DNA from: Streptomyces sp. NRRL F-5135
GTDB lineage: Bacteria > Actinomycetota > Actinomycetes > Streptomycetales > Streptomycetaceae
Reading direction: 5' to 3'
DNA: 64,000 nt
Assembly (NCBI RefSeq): GCF_000719775.1
Contig: NZ_JOHR01000008.1
Span: forward strand, 62,001-126,000
The notes beneath the pieces are model-generated. The model was not told the origin of the DNA and did not search any database. It saw only the letters and a program-made list of their open reading frames with translations. A program made the translations under genes and the position numbers. Within the stretch, counting starts at the first letter, position 1; every line of letters starts with the position of its first letter. Shown here in pieces: positions 16,392 to 23,718 of the stretch.

Positions 16392-16531
16392 GGAACTACT
16401 CCCGTGTGATCGCATTCGAAGCACCCCGCGAATCCGGCGCAATAGGGACACCAAACCGTGGTCTTCCCGATGCACGTTCCGCAGTATTGAGCGGGAGGGT
16501 GCGTGTCGCGCTGTTCCTTTTTTCCGGCCAT
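16343..16531 (-). CDS. Small protein with four CxxC motifs (DnaJ-like zinc domain)
   Basis: A 62-residue protein from ATG 16531 (a GTG at 16549 is possible). It has CGTC, CPYC, CFEC and CPQC at about residues 17, 28, 37 and 48, each followed by a Gly- or His-containing spacer. This is the spacing of the (CxxCxGxG)x4 zinc domain of DnaJ, here without a J domain or substrate domain. It is the middle gene of a leftward cluster of tiny proteins. A protein-holding or nucleic-acid role is possible; not shown. Confidence 0.65.
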   Translation of the reverse strand: MAGKKEQRDTHPPAQYCGTCIGKTTVWCPYCAGFAGCFECDHTGVVPCPQCSNGVHPLLRFR

Positions 16532-16551
16532 GTTTTCCCACGTATTCACTT

Positions 16552-16710
16552 TCAGGACCGGCAATTACGAAGCTCGTCGTCGTATTCGCTCGCCCTTTTT
16601 ATGTTGCCCTTTTCAAGTGCCTCTTTACGTTGCTTGGTCAGTGCCGCGCAGACTCCGCATCGCGCCCGGTGAGCGGGCTTCGACGTCGGCGCGGATGCGG
16701 GGGCGGTCAA
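16552..16710 (-). CDS. Small Cys-containing protein, 52 aa, TTG start
   Basis: The frame from TTG 16710 reads LTAPASAPTSKPAHRARCGV then CAALTKQRKEALEKGNIKRA and ends DELRNCRS. A CxxC pair and a C-terminal Cys suggest another metal-binding mini-protein. The only well-placed ribosome site (GGGAG) serves a 10-codon frame starting GTG 16744 and stopping one base before this TTG, so translation is probably by re-initiation; a frameshift in the genome is the alternative. First gene of the leftward cluster. Confidence 0.5.
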   Translation of the reverse strand: MTAPASAPTSKPAHRARCGVCAALTKQRKEALEKGNIKRASEYDDELRNCRS

Positions 16711-16808
16711 CTCAACCCCGGGTAGCTGTACTGCTGTTCGTCACCGGAACTCCCTTGCGTCACACCTTGCGTTGCGGTCCGACCACCATGGAGGCCCATC
16801 AACAGAAT

Positions 16809-16826
16809 GTGCAAGGGAACTTGCAC
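16809..16826. promoter_or_regulatory. Palindromic operator GTGCAAG-N4-CTTGCAC
   Basis: A perfect 7-4-7 palindrome lies in the divergent interval between the leftward mini-gene cluster and the XRE gene. Related half-sites (CCTTGCG twice near 16753-16774) lie beside it. It is probably bound by the adjacent XRE regulator; inference from position. Confidence 0.6.
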
Positions 16827-16955
16827 TGAACCACCCACCGGGCGGGAAGTGGCACATGCCAACTCCGACGCATGGGTTGGTGTGGCGGACGGTTGCCATG
16901 GCACAGTGCGCACATCACCATGAGAGACGGTCAGTTCAGCCAGGAAGGCGGGACC

Positions 16956-17828
16956 ATGGCACAACCTCACAGGCCGACGGCACGTCGCATCGCGCTGGGT
17001 CACGAGCTGCGGGAGCTGCGTAGGGCGGCAGGAATAAGCCTCTTGGACGCGGTGCGCGGGCTTCCGTTCAGTGACACGAAACTCCAGCGAGTTGAAACCG
17101 GGCTCCAAGACCTTCGGAGTGCCGGTGACTTGCGTAGGCTTCTTGATCGGTACGGCGTCACCGATGAAGACGAAGTTGAGAAGCTTGTAGCAACTCAACG
17201 GGAAGCGTCGAGCCAAGAATGGTGGACGCCGGTTGTGTCGAGCATGAATCCAGGCATGCCGAGATTCCTTGGAATTGAGGCGGCAGCCCAGGAAATCCGC
17301 GCGTACCATCCGACCCTTGTTCTGGGACTCTTGCAGACTGAGGCGTACGCGCGCACTCAACACGAAAGCGCAAAGCTCATCGATGAGACGACGAGTGAGT
17401 TTGTGGACCAGAGTGTAAGAGTGAGGATGAAAAGAAAGGAGTCTGTGACGCGCAACGAGTCTCCGTTGAGGCTTTGGGCGATTCTTTACGAACCAGCCCT
17501 TCGCCACATCGTCGGAGACACCGAATTGATGCGCGAACAGTACGACGAGATTTCCAAGCTGGCCGCGCTCGACAACGTGACCGTTCAGGTACTCCCTCAA
17601 TCCATGCGCGGGTACTTGTTCGAGCACAATTTCAGCATCATGATTCTCGGCGAAACCATGCCGACAACGATCCAGGTGGATACCGCGTTTGGTACCTCAT
17701 CGATCAGTGACAAGCGCCGGGAAGTCGGCCGGTTTTCACGTCAGTTCGAGGCGTTGTCACGTTCGGCTTTGCCACCCGAGGACACTCCGAAAATCATGCA
17801 CCAACTATCCCGAGAGATCACGGAATGA
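16956..17828 (+). CDS. XRE-family regulator with DUF5753-type C-terminal domain
   Basis: A 290-residue protein. ATG 16956 (GGAAGGCGGG upstream) gives MAQPHRPTARRIALGHELRE; the open frame extends further but is not protein-like. Residues ~8-65 form the HTH (LGHELRELRRAAGISLLDAVRGLPFSDTKLQRVETG). The rest matches the ligand/effector domain typical of Streptomyces XRE proteins (EIRAYHPTLVLGLLQTEAYAR, then VQVLPQS and FSIMILGETMPTTIQVDTAFG). It overlaps the DUF397 gene by ATGA. Such pairs regulate development or resemble toxin-antitoxin partners. Here the pair may control the leftward mini-gene cluster. Confidence 0.88.
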   Translation: MAQPHRPTARRIALGHELRELRRAAGISLLDAVRGLPFSDTKLQRVETGLQDLRSAGDLRRLLDRYGVTDEDEVEKLVATQREASSQEWWTPVVSSMNPGMPRFLGIEAAAQEIRAYHPTLVLGLLQTEAYARTQHESAKLIDETTSEFVDQSVRVRMKRKESVTRNESPLRLWAILYEPALRHIVGDTELMREQYDEISKLAALDNVTVQVLPQSMRGYLFEHNFSIMILGETMPTTIQVDTAFGTSSISDKRREVGRFSRQFEALSRSALPPEDTPKIMHQLSREITE

Positions 17829-18058
17829 ACACCAACGCACGTACCCAAGCAGTCCAAAACCTCACCGACGCGGATTGGTTCAAGTCCTCATACAGCGGCA
17901 ACGGCACGAACTGTGTTGAGGTCGCTACCGGCATTCCCACTGTCGTGCCCGTTCGTGACTCGAAGGACACTCAGGGCCCGGCGCTCGTCTTCGAGCTGTC
18001 GGCCTTCGCGGCCTTTGTCAGCGCGGTCAGGGACCACCGGTTCGACAGCGCCAACTGA
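17825..18058 (+). CDS. DUF397 protein, partner of the XRE regulator
   Basis: A 77-residue protein with the family signature: WFKSSYSGNGTNCVEVA near the N-terminus, VPVRDSKDTQGPALVF in the middle, and FAAFVSAVRD at the end. It starts within the stop of the XRE gene (ATGA overlap) and is followed by a terminator. DUF397 proteins are nearly always encoded next to XRE/DUF5753 regulators in actinomycetes and are thought to bind them. Confidence 0.9.
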   Translation: MNTNARTQAVQNLTDADWFKSSYSGNGTNCVEVATGIPTVVPVRDSKDTQGPALVFELSAFAAFVSAVRDHRFDSAN

Positions 18059-18083
18059 TCCGCTCCGGTCTGCGAGCAACCTC

Positions 18084-18120
18084 GGCCCCGCCTCTCCGTC
18101 ACGGGAGGGCGGGGCCTTCT
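18084..18120 (+). terminator. Terminator after the XRE/DUF397 pair
   Basis: A 9-bp GC stem (18084-18092 with 18108-18116) with extra inner pairs is followed by TTCT. It ends the two-gene transcript. The remaining ~280 nt to 18397 show no gene; GAAAGG at 18386-18391 serves the next start. Confidence 0.8.
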
Positions 18121-18397
18121 GCTACGCCCCGTAAGGCTGCGTGGCTGAGCCGGCACTCTAGAGCCGGGAAGAAACGGACATCTCTCACGTCAAGAGGTAC
18201 ACGGAGCGTGAGGGGCCGAGCCTAGGTCTGCCGAGCCGCGCTGGTGTCACGCCCTCTTGGCGCGCTACCCGTTTCGGCGTTTGCGGATTCCCACTTGACG
18301 TTTGCTATCGCGAACATGCATGGTCGTAACTCGTAAGGACGTCCGACGGGCTGACGTGTGGCCTGCGGTCGTCGTGATTCGAGTCGAAAGGCTGTGC

Positions 18398-18769
18398 ATG
18401 CACAAGATCCGTAGAAGGGTGGGCGTCGCTGCGGCGGCCGTTGCGGCGACGCTCGTTCCGCTGACAGTGGCCGGTGAAGCGTCCGCCATGCCCGCTCCGA
18501 TAGGGGGTGGCTCCGCGTCCGATTCGGCCTCGGTGATCACCTCGGGCATGAACCGGACGGTCACTGTCGATGGGCTGAGGCTGCGTTCCGAGCCCGGATA
18601 CCACGGGTGGGTCAAGGGTCTGCTCTACAAGGGCGACCGCGTTTACCTCCGCGAAGTGTTCCATCCCGACTTCGAGCGTGACTGGGTCGGCGTCGTCGTG
18701 GTCGACACGAGGGGCGGCCTCCCGATGGAAACGCGCGGCTTCGTCCACACCAGCTACCTCACGTACTAG
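18398..18769 (+). CDS. Secreted SH3-like protein, element cargo
   Basis: A 123-residue protein from ATG 18398 (GAAAGG six bases upstream). The Sec signal is MHKIRRRVGVAAAAVAATLV then PLTVAGEASA. The mature part contains NRTVTVDGLRLRSEP then VKGLLYKGDRVYLREV and ends RGFVHTSYLTY, which is the N-x-R-S/x-P...G..V.....W..V......GWV layout of bacterial SH3 domains. It lies 50 bp before a second gene of the same design, so the two are probably co-transcribed. Bacterial SH3 domains usually bind cell-wall peptides, which would suit a surface or immunity role. Confidence 0.7.
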   Translation: MHKIRRRVGVAAAAVAATLVPLTVAGEASAMPAPIGGGSASDSASVITSGMNRTVTVDGLRLRSEPGYHGWVKGLLYKGDRVYLREVFHPDFERDWVGVVVVDTRGGLPMETRGFVHTSYLTY

Positions 18770-18827
18770 CTCACCCCCCTTCTCTGCGTCCCGCTGGGGA
18801 CACGAACAAGCAAAGGAAGACATGTCC

Positions 18828-19172
18828 ATGACATCTCGTGCTGTCGCCATTCTGGGGCTGACGGCCGTTCTTGCGGGGACCGGTGCGGCCACCGCTACGG
18901 CGGCACAGGCGGCTGCCAGCATCGACAACCGGTGCTACATCACCGCGTCGGCGGCCAACATCCGGTCAAAGCCCACGATCAACTCGACAGCGGTGGGCGT
19001 CGCTTACAAGGGGTGGTCGTGCACGGTGCGCGACTACAAGTACCCGGGTGGAGTGCAGTGGGCGAAGGTGACGTTCCCGCGTTCCGGCGTGACCGGTTGG
19101 GTTCGTGATGACCTGATCCACACTCCGGGCGAGAACACACCGATCTGCCTGCCCGGCACCTGCAACGACTGA
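18828..19172 (+). CDS. Second secreted SH3-like protein, element cargo
   Basis: A 114-residue protein; ATG 18828 is nine bases after AAGGAA (ATG 18822 is also possible). The signal peptide is MTSRAVAILGLTAVLAGTGA followed by ATATAAQAA. The mature protein has CYITASAANIRSKPTINSTA then GVAYKGWSCTVRDYKY and VTGWVRDDLI, a clear SH3b repeat (N-x-R-S-K-P, and GWV near the end). Four Cys residues could form two disulphides. It sits in tandem with the preceding secreted SH3-like gene; neither belongs to the known replication or transfer set of such elements. Confidence 0.75.
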   Translation: MTSRAVAILGLTAVLAGTGAATATAAQAAASIDNRCYITASAANIRSKPTINSTAVGVAYKGWSCTVRDYKYPGGVQWAKVTFPRSGVTGWVRDDLIHTPGENTPICLPGTCND

Positions 19173-19220
19173 CGCGCCGTCGGGTACCGACGCCCTGGTT
19201 GTCGACCGGTCGCCAGAGCA

Positions 19221-19253
19221 GCCCCCGTTCCTGAGTGAGGCAGGAGCGGGGGC
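19221..19253 (+). terminator. Terminator after the secreted SH3 pair
   Basis: A 13-bp stem with one G-T pair (19221-19233 with 19241-19253) and a 7-nt loop follows the stop of the second secreted protein. Confidence 0.8.
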
Positions 19254-19425
19254 CGCTTGCTGCCCTGGGGCAGCGAGACGAATTCTGTCCCGGGGGTGGC
19301 GCGACACGCAAGATCGGGTTTACTTACTGTTTGCTCTGGGTCACGGATCGCATTTAGGTTCGACCAGACCTCGTATCGGGGGCGGGGGAACTACCGTGAA
19401 CGTCCGGCTGACGGGGTGAAGGTGA

Positions 19426-19668
19426 ATGGAGTACAGGGAGTGGGAATGGGACGGGGACCTGTTTTGGGTCGGCGGTGCCGACTACCTGAGCGAGTGGCGG
19501 GAAGCGCGAGGCGCTGCGGCTGAGATCAACGATGTGTTGGCGGCGGCTGGCCTCACGATGCGGGCGGTAGCCAGTACCGATGATGAGGGTCGGGCAGTGG
19601 TGCGTCTGCGCGGTACGCCGCTCAGCGTGCGGAAGGTCGCCCGGACCCTGCGGGACGGTCAGAGATGA
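19426..19668 (+). CDS. Hypothetical element protein, 80 aa
   Basis: ATG 19426 is preceded by GAAGGTGA. The product (MEYREWEWDGDLFWVGGADY, then LSEWREARGAAAEINDVLAA, ending LSVRKVARTLRDGQR) is a small soluble alpha/beta-looking protein rich in Trp and acidic residues at the start. Family not recognised. The 390 bases to the next gene at 20061 contain no convincing frame. Confidence 0.6.
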   Translation: MEYREWEWDGDLFWVGGADYLSEWREARGAAAEINDVLAAAGLTMRAVASTDDEGRAVVRLRGTPLSVRKVARTLRDGQR

Positions 19669-20060
19669 CCTGCTGAGAAACGGGGCGCCCACACCTCGGG
19701 AAGCCTGGCGGTTCAGCCCATCGGCGGGGTTGGCTTGAGACTCCGGATGGCTTTGCCGGCTCACTTGGGAATCCGGCCTCACCAGGGGTTTCGTGTAGGC
19801 GGGGGCGGGGTCCGGAGGAGCCCCCGACTTGCCTCCGCGCGGCGCGGAGCGCCACACGGTGCCGACACGACGCGGGCACGGCGGCGCACCTGGACGCGGC
19901 GGTGTCAGTGCGCGAGTGCGGACCTGGCGCGGACTGCCGGATCGGCCCGGAGGGGCGATGTCCCTCCCACTTACCTGTGTCCGACTAACCTCGCGCCCCC
20001 TGGCGTTGGGGTGGGGCGGCGTTCACCATGGAACGGATACGAGAGAGGGAGGGAAGCGAC

Positions 20061-20246
20061 ATGGCACGTCGTAAGACTGTGGGCCGTGTGCTGCGGACTC
20101 AGGGACGCGGGAAGGTCTCGGTAGAAGAGGACGCGCGCGGACATCAGTGGGTGACCTGCTCCGGTTGCCGGGCTGACGAGTACGCGCCCGGCCCGGGGCC
20201 TGCGGCTGCTCGTCAGCGTCAGCACGCGCACACCTGCACCCGCTGA
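20061..20246 (+). CDS. Small Cys/His-rich protein, 61 aa
   Basis: ATG 20061 with GGGAAG upstream encodes MARRKTVGRVLRTQGRGKVS and continues VEEDARGHQWVTCSGCRADE to a C-terminus ending HAHTCTR. CSGC plus the terminal His-x-x-Cys could form one zinc site. The basic N-terminus suggests nucleic-acid binding. A frame open to 20028 adds eleven Arg/Glu residues but lacks a good ribosome site. Confidence 0.55.
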   Translation: MARRKTVGRVLRTQGRGKVSVEEDARGHQWVTCSGCRADEYAPGPGPAAARQRQHAHTCTR

Positions 20247-20299
20247 CCGATAGCCGGTGATGCCCCCGCTGGCCGTGTGACGGTCTGTCGTCTACGGCT

Positions 20300-20397
20300 C
20301 CGGCGCGCGATCGGGCATCGAGGACGGCGGGCGTCTCGGCCGAGACCGGCCGTAGGCCGCAGCTCGGCCGAGGGCGCCCGACCGTCCGGCGCGCCGG
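20300..20397. repeat. Nested ~98-bp inverted repeat
   Basis: CCGGCGCGC (20300-20308) pairs with GCGCGCCGG (20389-20397), and inside it GTCTCGGCCGAG (20333-20344) pairs with the CTCGGCCGAG at 20363-20372, giving one large branched stem. It sits between convergent genes ending at 20246 and 20439. It may be a bidirectional terminator or, since the element has a rolling-circle Rep, a single-strand origin. Confidence 0.6.
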
Positions 20398-20438
20398 AAC
20401 GGCGCGCCTCTTGAGTAAGTAGAGAGAAGTTAGACCGA

Positions 20439-21209
20439 TCAGGACCGGCGCTTGGCGGGCGCCTTCTGCGGGGTGATCGGGTAGGCCAAGGTGGCCTGTG
20501 TAGCGCTGATACAGAACTCTTCGAGCATGAGCGGATGCCCGTCGGCGTCGGCGGTGACTCGATAGGTAATCAACACCGGTTCGCTGCCAGCCAGTTGAAG
20601 CGTCGCGCGTTCGTCGGGCATCGGCGCGCGCGCGGTGACGTGCTCGGTCCAGTTGAGTGGACCTGCGGCGTCGGTGAGAGCGTCGTAGAGAGCCGTTGGG
20701 CAGGCGTCTGGGCTCTTGGCCAATGGTGGGCAGGAGTCGGCAACGTCGAAGGGAATCACGGTGCGGTGCGCGGCGCGCACCCCGGTATCCCGATCGGTCA
20801 GAACTCGCTCCGCCACGAACACGGCTTCCTCGTCGCGCTCCAACAGTCGTGCCGCCACTCCTGTGGTGTGTCCTCGCGTGACAGCGGCGTACTCGGCTTC
20901 GACTCCTTCCCACCCGAGACCGTGACGCGTGCCGCGTCGGGTGATGGCTCGGCTGATATCCAGGCTCGGCATCGTGATCTTGCGCACGAGGGTTCCTACT
21001 CCTTGCCTGACTTCAACGAGTCCCCTGGTCCGTAGCTCTGCCATCGCGCTGCGGATGGTCGGCCGTGAGATCTGGTAGCGCTCCATGAGCCGCGCTTCGG
21101 ACGGCAGGGCGTCACCCGGCTGGTACTCACCATTCGCGATCGCGTCCGTCAACTGGTCGGCTACCTGCACATAGAGGCCACGGGTTCGAGTGAGGCGGTG
21201 GTCTGACAT
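20439..21209 (-). CDS. GntR/HutC-family regulator (KorSA-like)
   Basis: A 256-residue protein. ATG 21209 is chosen because AAGGAG lies six bases upstream; the open frame extends to 21437 without protein character. Residues ~8-78 form the GntR winged helix (YVQVADQLTDAIANGEYQPGDALPSEARLMERYQISRPTIRSAMAELRTRGLVEVRQGVGTLV), and ~95-245 form the UTRA effector domain. It is divergent from the transfer module, as korSA is in pSAM2. The likely role is to repress the replication/transfer operon in the integrated state. Confidence 0.88.
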   Translation of the reverse strand: MSDHRLTRTRGLYVQVADQLTDAIANGEYQPGDALPSEARLMERYQISRPTIRSAMAELRTRGLVEVRQGVGTLVRKITMPSLDISRAITRRGTRHGLGWEGVEAEYAAVTRGHTTGVAARLLERDEEAVFVAERVLTDRDTGVRAAHRTVIPFDVADSCPPLAKSPDACPTALYDALTDAAGPLNWTEHVTARAPMPDERATLQLAGSEPVLITYRVTADADGHPLMLEEFCISATQATLAYPITPQKAPAKRRS

Positions 21210-21397
21210 GTCCATCTCCTTCTGCGGGCGGTGGCCCGGCTCGCTGTCGGTGCCGTGTGGTAGGGACGTCAGCCCTGCACTCGTCAGCATAAGTCCTGGA
21301 CATCTCCGCGACCATGACGCATGATCGAACACCCGTAAGGACGAGTCGCAATTGCAAATCCGCGGTTCGTTAGTCGAGTGAGAGGTTGTGCAGATCA
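21210..21397. promoter_or_regulatory. Divergent promoter region: KorSA-like gene / transfer operon
   Basis: The ~190-bp interval holds both starts. It contains short palindromes (GTCCTGGAC near 21294, GCAATTGC near 21350) that could be operators of the GntR regulator. I cannot decide which is bound. Confidence 0.45.
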
Positions 21398-21778
21398 GTG
21401 CAGACGATTCCCGTAGATGTGGCCCGGCTCGGGTCACTGATGGTGGTGGTCCCTCCGGAGCCGCGCGTGAATCCGGAGACAGGAGAGATCCGCAAGGATC
21501 GGGACGGCAATGACGTGTACGTGGTCGGCGTCTCGGTGCGGCAGCGTCAGAACCGTCGCGCGGATGTGATCGAGGTTGCGGTTCCGGGTGAGCCTGCGGG
21601 CCTGACTGAGGGCATGCGCGTGCATGTGAACGACCTGGTGGCGGTGTCCTGGGAGATAGGCGACCGGCATGGGACCTCGTTCCGCGCGTCCGGCGTGGTG
21701 CCTGCTGGCCCGGTGGCGGCTCCTGCGCCGTCGGGTGGCTCGTCGTCGCGCGGCAAGTCGGCGGGCGGTGACCAGTGA
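21398..21778 (+). CDS. SCO3933-family element regulatory protein
   Basis: A 126-residue protein starting VQTIPVDVARLGSLMVVVPP (GTG 21398). The central beta-rich part contains NPETGEIRKDRDGNDVYVVG then GLTEGMRVHVNDLVAVSWEI, as in the SCO3933-type proteins that open the transfer operon of many actinomycete elements. The C-terminus is Ser/Gly/Pro-rich. It overlaps the next gene (TGATG). Its biochemical role is not established; a regulatory or single-strand-DNA-handling role has been proposed for the context only. Confidence 0.75.
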   Translation: MQTIPVDVARLGSLMVVVPPEPRVNPETGEIRKDRDGNDVYVVGVSVRQRQNRRADVIEVAVPGEPAGLTEGMRVHVNDLVAVSWEIGDRHGTSFRASGVVPAGPVAAPAPSGGSSSRGKSAGGDQ

Positions 21779-21981
21779 TGACCGAGCCTGACTGGGACTG
21801 GAACGCCTATTACGACAAGATCACGAGTCTTGCGACAACGGCCTTCATCCTCGACACGTATGACATGTCGCCCAGCACGCGAACGATCACTCTTGAGCGT
21901 CTGGAGCGGGACACGACCGAAGCGGCGCACATAGCCGCGTTCCTCGCGGCCCGTAGCCGTGAGGGGGTCGAGCCGAAGTGA
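21778..21981 (+). CDS. Small hypothetical protein, 67 aa
   Basis: ATG 21778 overlaps the stop of the preceding gene. MTEPDWDWNAYYDKITSLATTAF is followed by LERLERDTTEAAHIAAFLAARSR. It is acidic and helical with no metal or membrane motif. Proteins of this size occur at this place in other element transfer operons. Function unknown. Confidence 0.6.
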   Translation: MTEPDWDWNAYYDKITSLATTAFILDTYDMSPSTRTITLERLERDTTEAAHIAAFLAARSREGVEPK

Positions 21982-22193
21982 GCGATCAGTACAAGGCTCA
22001 AGCTCGGGACCTCTCCCGCGATCTCCAGGTGTTGTCAGGATGCGGGGCGGTGCTCCGGGGCCTGTATGACGCGTCCGCTGACGACATTGATGCGTTGCTG
22101 AGGCTGGCGCAGAAGCATGGTTCGTGGGCGTCGCGCCGGGCTGAATGGCTGCTGGATGAGCGCCGGAAGCGTCGTCCGCGAGGTGGTTCCTGA
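21978..22193 (+). CDS. Small hypothetical protein, 71 aa
   Basis: GTG 21978 overlaps the previous stop (GTGA), and its own stop overlaps the TraB-like ATPase start (TGATG). MSDQYKAQARDLSRDLQVLS begins a helical protein ending in a basic DERRKRRPRGGS. Its tight coupling on both sides argues that it is real and part of the transfer machinery. Function unknown. Confidence 0.65.
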   Translation: MSDQYKAQARDLSRDLQVLSGCGAVLRGLYDASADDIDALLRLAQKHGSWASRRAEWLLDERRKRRPRGGS

Positions 22194-23527
22194 TGCCGTG
22201 GGAACTGGTGATCTGGATCATCTCTGTGGTTCTGCTGCTGGCGCTCATGACGCAAGGCTGGTGGCAGTCGCGGGTGCCGTTGTGGAAGCGACAGGCCCGC
22301 GACACGCCGTGGCGCTGGTACCTGGTCGGGTTCCCGGCCACGGTTGCCCGGATGCGGTGGACCTGGCGCAAGCTCACTCAGAACCGCGATCTTGCGGTGA
22401 CGCGTCGGCCTCGGTACACGGTGATCGGCCGGGACACGATGGTGCGGGGAACGGCGGTGCGTCCGCTCCCGCCTCGCCTCGGGGTCCCGCGTCCGACTCC
22501 GGTCGGCCTGACCGTTCGCGTGCATCTGCACCCGGGCCAGACACCCGCTGCGTTCATCGCGTCGGCGGATGCCTTCGCGCATGCCTGGCGCGTGCATGAG
22601 GTGCGGGTGATCTCCGTCAAGCGCGGACAGGTCCTGATCACTGCGACCGCTACCAACCCGTTGATCGAATCCGCGACATGGCGGCGGGTGCCTGCTCCGC
22701 GTCTGCTCGCTGCCGTGGTCGGCCGTACCGGTGACAGCGGCGGCGTGTGGGTGATCGACTTCCGGAGCGTGCCGCACTGGCTGATCACGGGTGCGACTCA
22801 GTCGGGTAAGTCCACGCTGCTAGCTGCGCTCGTGACCGAACTCGGCGCACAGGACGTCGCGTTGGTCGGCGTGGACTGCAAAGGCGGCTTGGAACTGGGT
22901 GTGTTCGAGCGTCGACTGTCGGCGCTGGCCACGACACGTGCTGAGGCAATCACGGTTCTGTCGGCCCTCGTAAGTGAGGTTGAGGACCGGATGGCGGCAT
23001 GTCGCGCGGCGGGGGTGCGCTCCGTCTGGCAGCTGCCGGAGGATGAGCGGCGGGTGCCCGTGGTCCTGGTGGTGGATGAGGTCTCAGAGCTGTACCTGAC
23101 CGACGGATCCGCCGCATCCAGGAAGGAAGCGGCCGAGTGTTCGACGCTCCTCCTGCGGCTGGCACAGCTTGGCGCGGCGCTCGGCGTGCACGTGGTCGTC
23201 GCGGCCCAGAGGTTCGGCTCCGAACTCGGCTCCGGCGTTACCGCGCTGCGGGCACAACTCGGCGGCCGGATCTGCCACCGCGTCCACGACGAGACAACCG
23301 CTGAAATGACGCTCGGGGACCTGAGCCCGGATGCGGTGATCGTCGCGCAAGCCATCGGTGAACACGAGCAAGGCGTGGCGGTGACGACGGTCGGCGGCTC
23401 CTGGCTGCGGGTCCGATCCCGCTTGCTGTCCCCCGATCAGGCACGGCAGTACGCGGAACGCCAGGCACACCTCACTCCCAAGCTGCCCGCGCTCGCACGG
23501 GCCATGGGTGAGGGCGGGGGCTCATGA
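22193..23527 (+). CDS. FtsK/SpoIIIE-type DNA translocase for conjugal transfer (TraB/TraSA-like)
   Basis: A 444-residue protein. The N-terminal membrane segment (LVIWIISVVLLLALMTQGWW) is followed by a linker and an FtsK ATPase core with Walker A GATQSGKS (200-207) and Walker B VLVVDE (291-296), then the sensor region VVVAAQRFGSELGSG and GGRICHRVHDETTAEMTLGD. Actinomycete TraB proteins move double-stranded plasmid DNA between hyphae as hexamers recognising short repeats (clt). Candidate repeats lie a few hundred bases downstream. The next gene overlaps by four bases. Confidence 0.9.
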   Translation: MPWELVIWIISVVLLLALMTQGWWQSRVPLWKRQARDTPWRWYLVGFPATVARMRWTWRKLTQNRDLAVTRRPRYTVIGRDTMVRGTAVRPLPPRLGVPRPTPVGLTVRVHLHPGQTPAAFIASADAFAHAWRVHEVRVISVKRGQVLITATATNPLIESATWRRVPAPRLLAAVVGRTGDSGGVWVIDFRSVPHWLITGATQSGKSTLLAALVTELGAQDVALVGVDCKGGLELGVFERRLSALATTRAEAITVLSALVSEVEDRMAACRAAGVRSVWQLPEDERRVPVVLVVDEVSELYLTDGSAASRKEAAECSTLLLRLAQLGAALGVHVVVAAQRFGSELGSGVTALRAQLGGRICHRVHDETTAEMTLGDLSPDAVIVAQAIGEHEQGVAVTTVGGSWLRVRSRLLSPDQARQYAERQAHLTPKLPALARAMGEGGGS

Positions 23528-23715
23528 ACGAAGCAACCGCAATCGCGCTGGCGCTCGTGTTCGGCCTGGCAACCACTCTCCTGGTCCGCTCACGAGAGGT
23601 CACGTGGTGGTCGGCGCTGCTGATCTTCCTCTGTGGCTTCTATACCGGCCAGACAGGTGCGTTCTTCATGATCTCCGAAACCGTCAACTGGGTTCTCTCC
23701 CGCGTCACCGCGTAG
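23524..23715 (+). CDS. Spd-like small membrane protein
   Basis: A 63-residue protein (ATGA overlap with the translocase gene) with two membrane helices: AIALALVFGLATTLLV and WWSALLIFLCGFYTGQTGAFF. Its position directly after traB is that of the spread (spd) genes that help plasmids move along the recipient mycelium. Assignment by position and topology only. Confidence 0.7.
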   Translation: MNEATAIALALVFGLATTLLVRSREVTWWSALLIFLCGFYTGQTGAFFMISETVNWVLSRVTA

Positions 23716-23718
23716 CCG

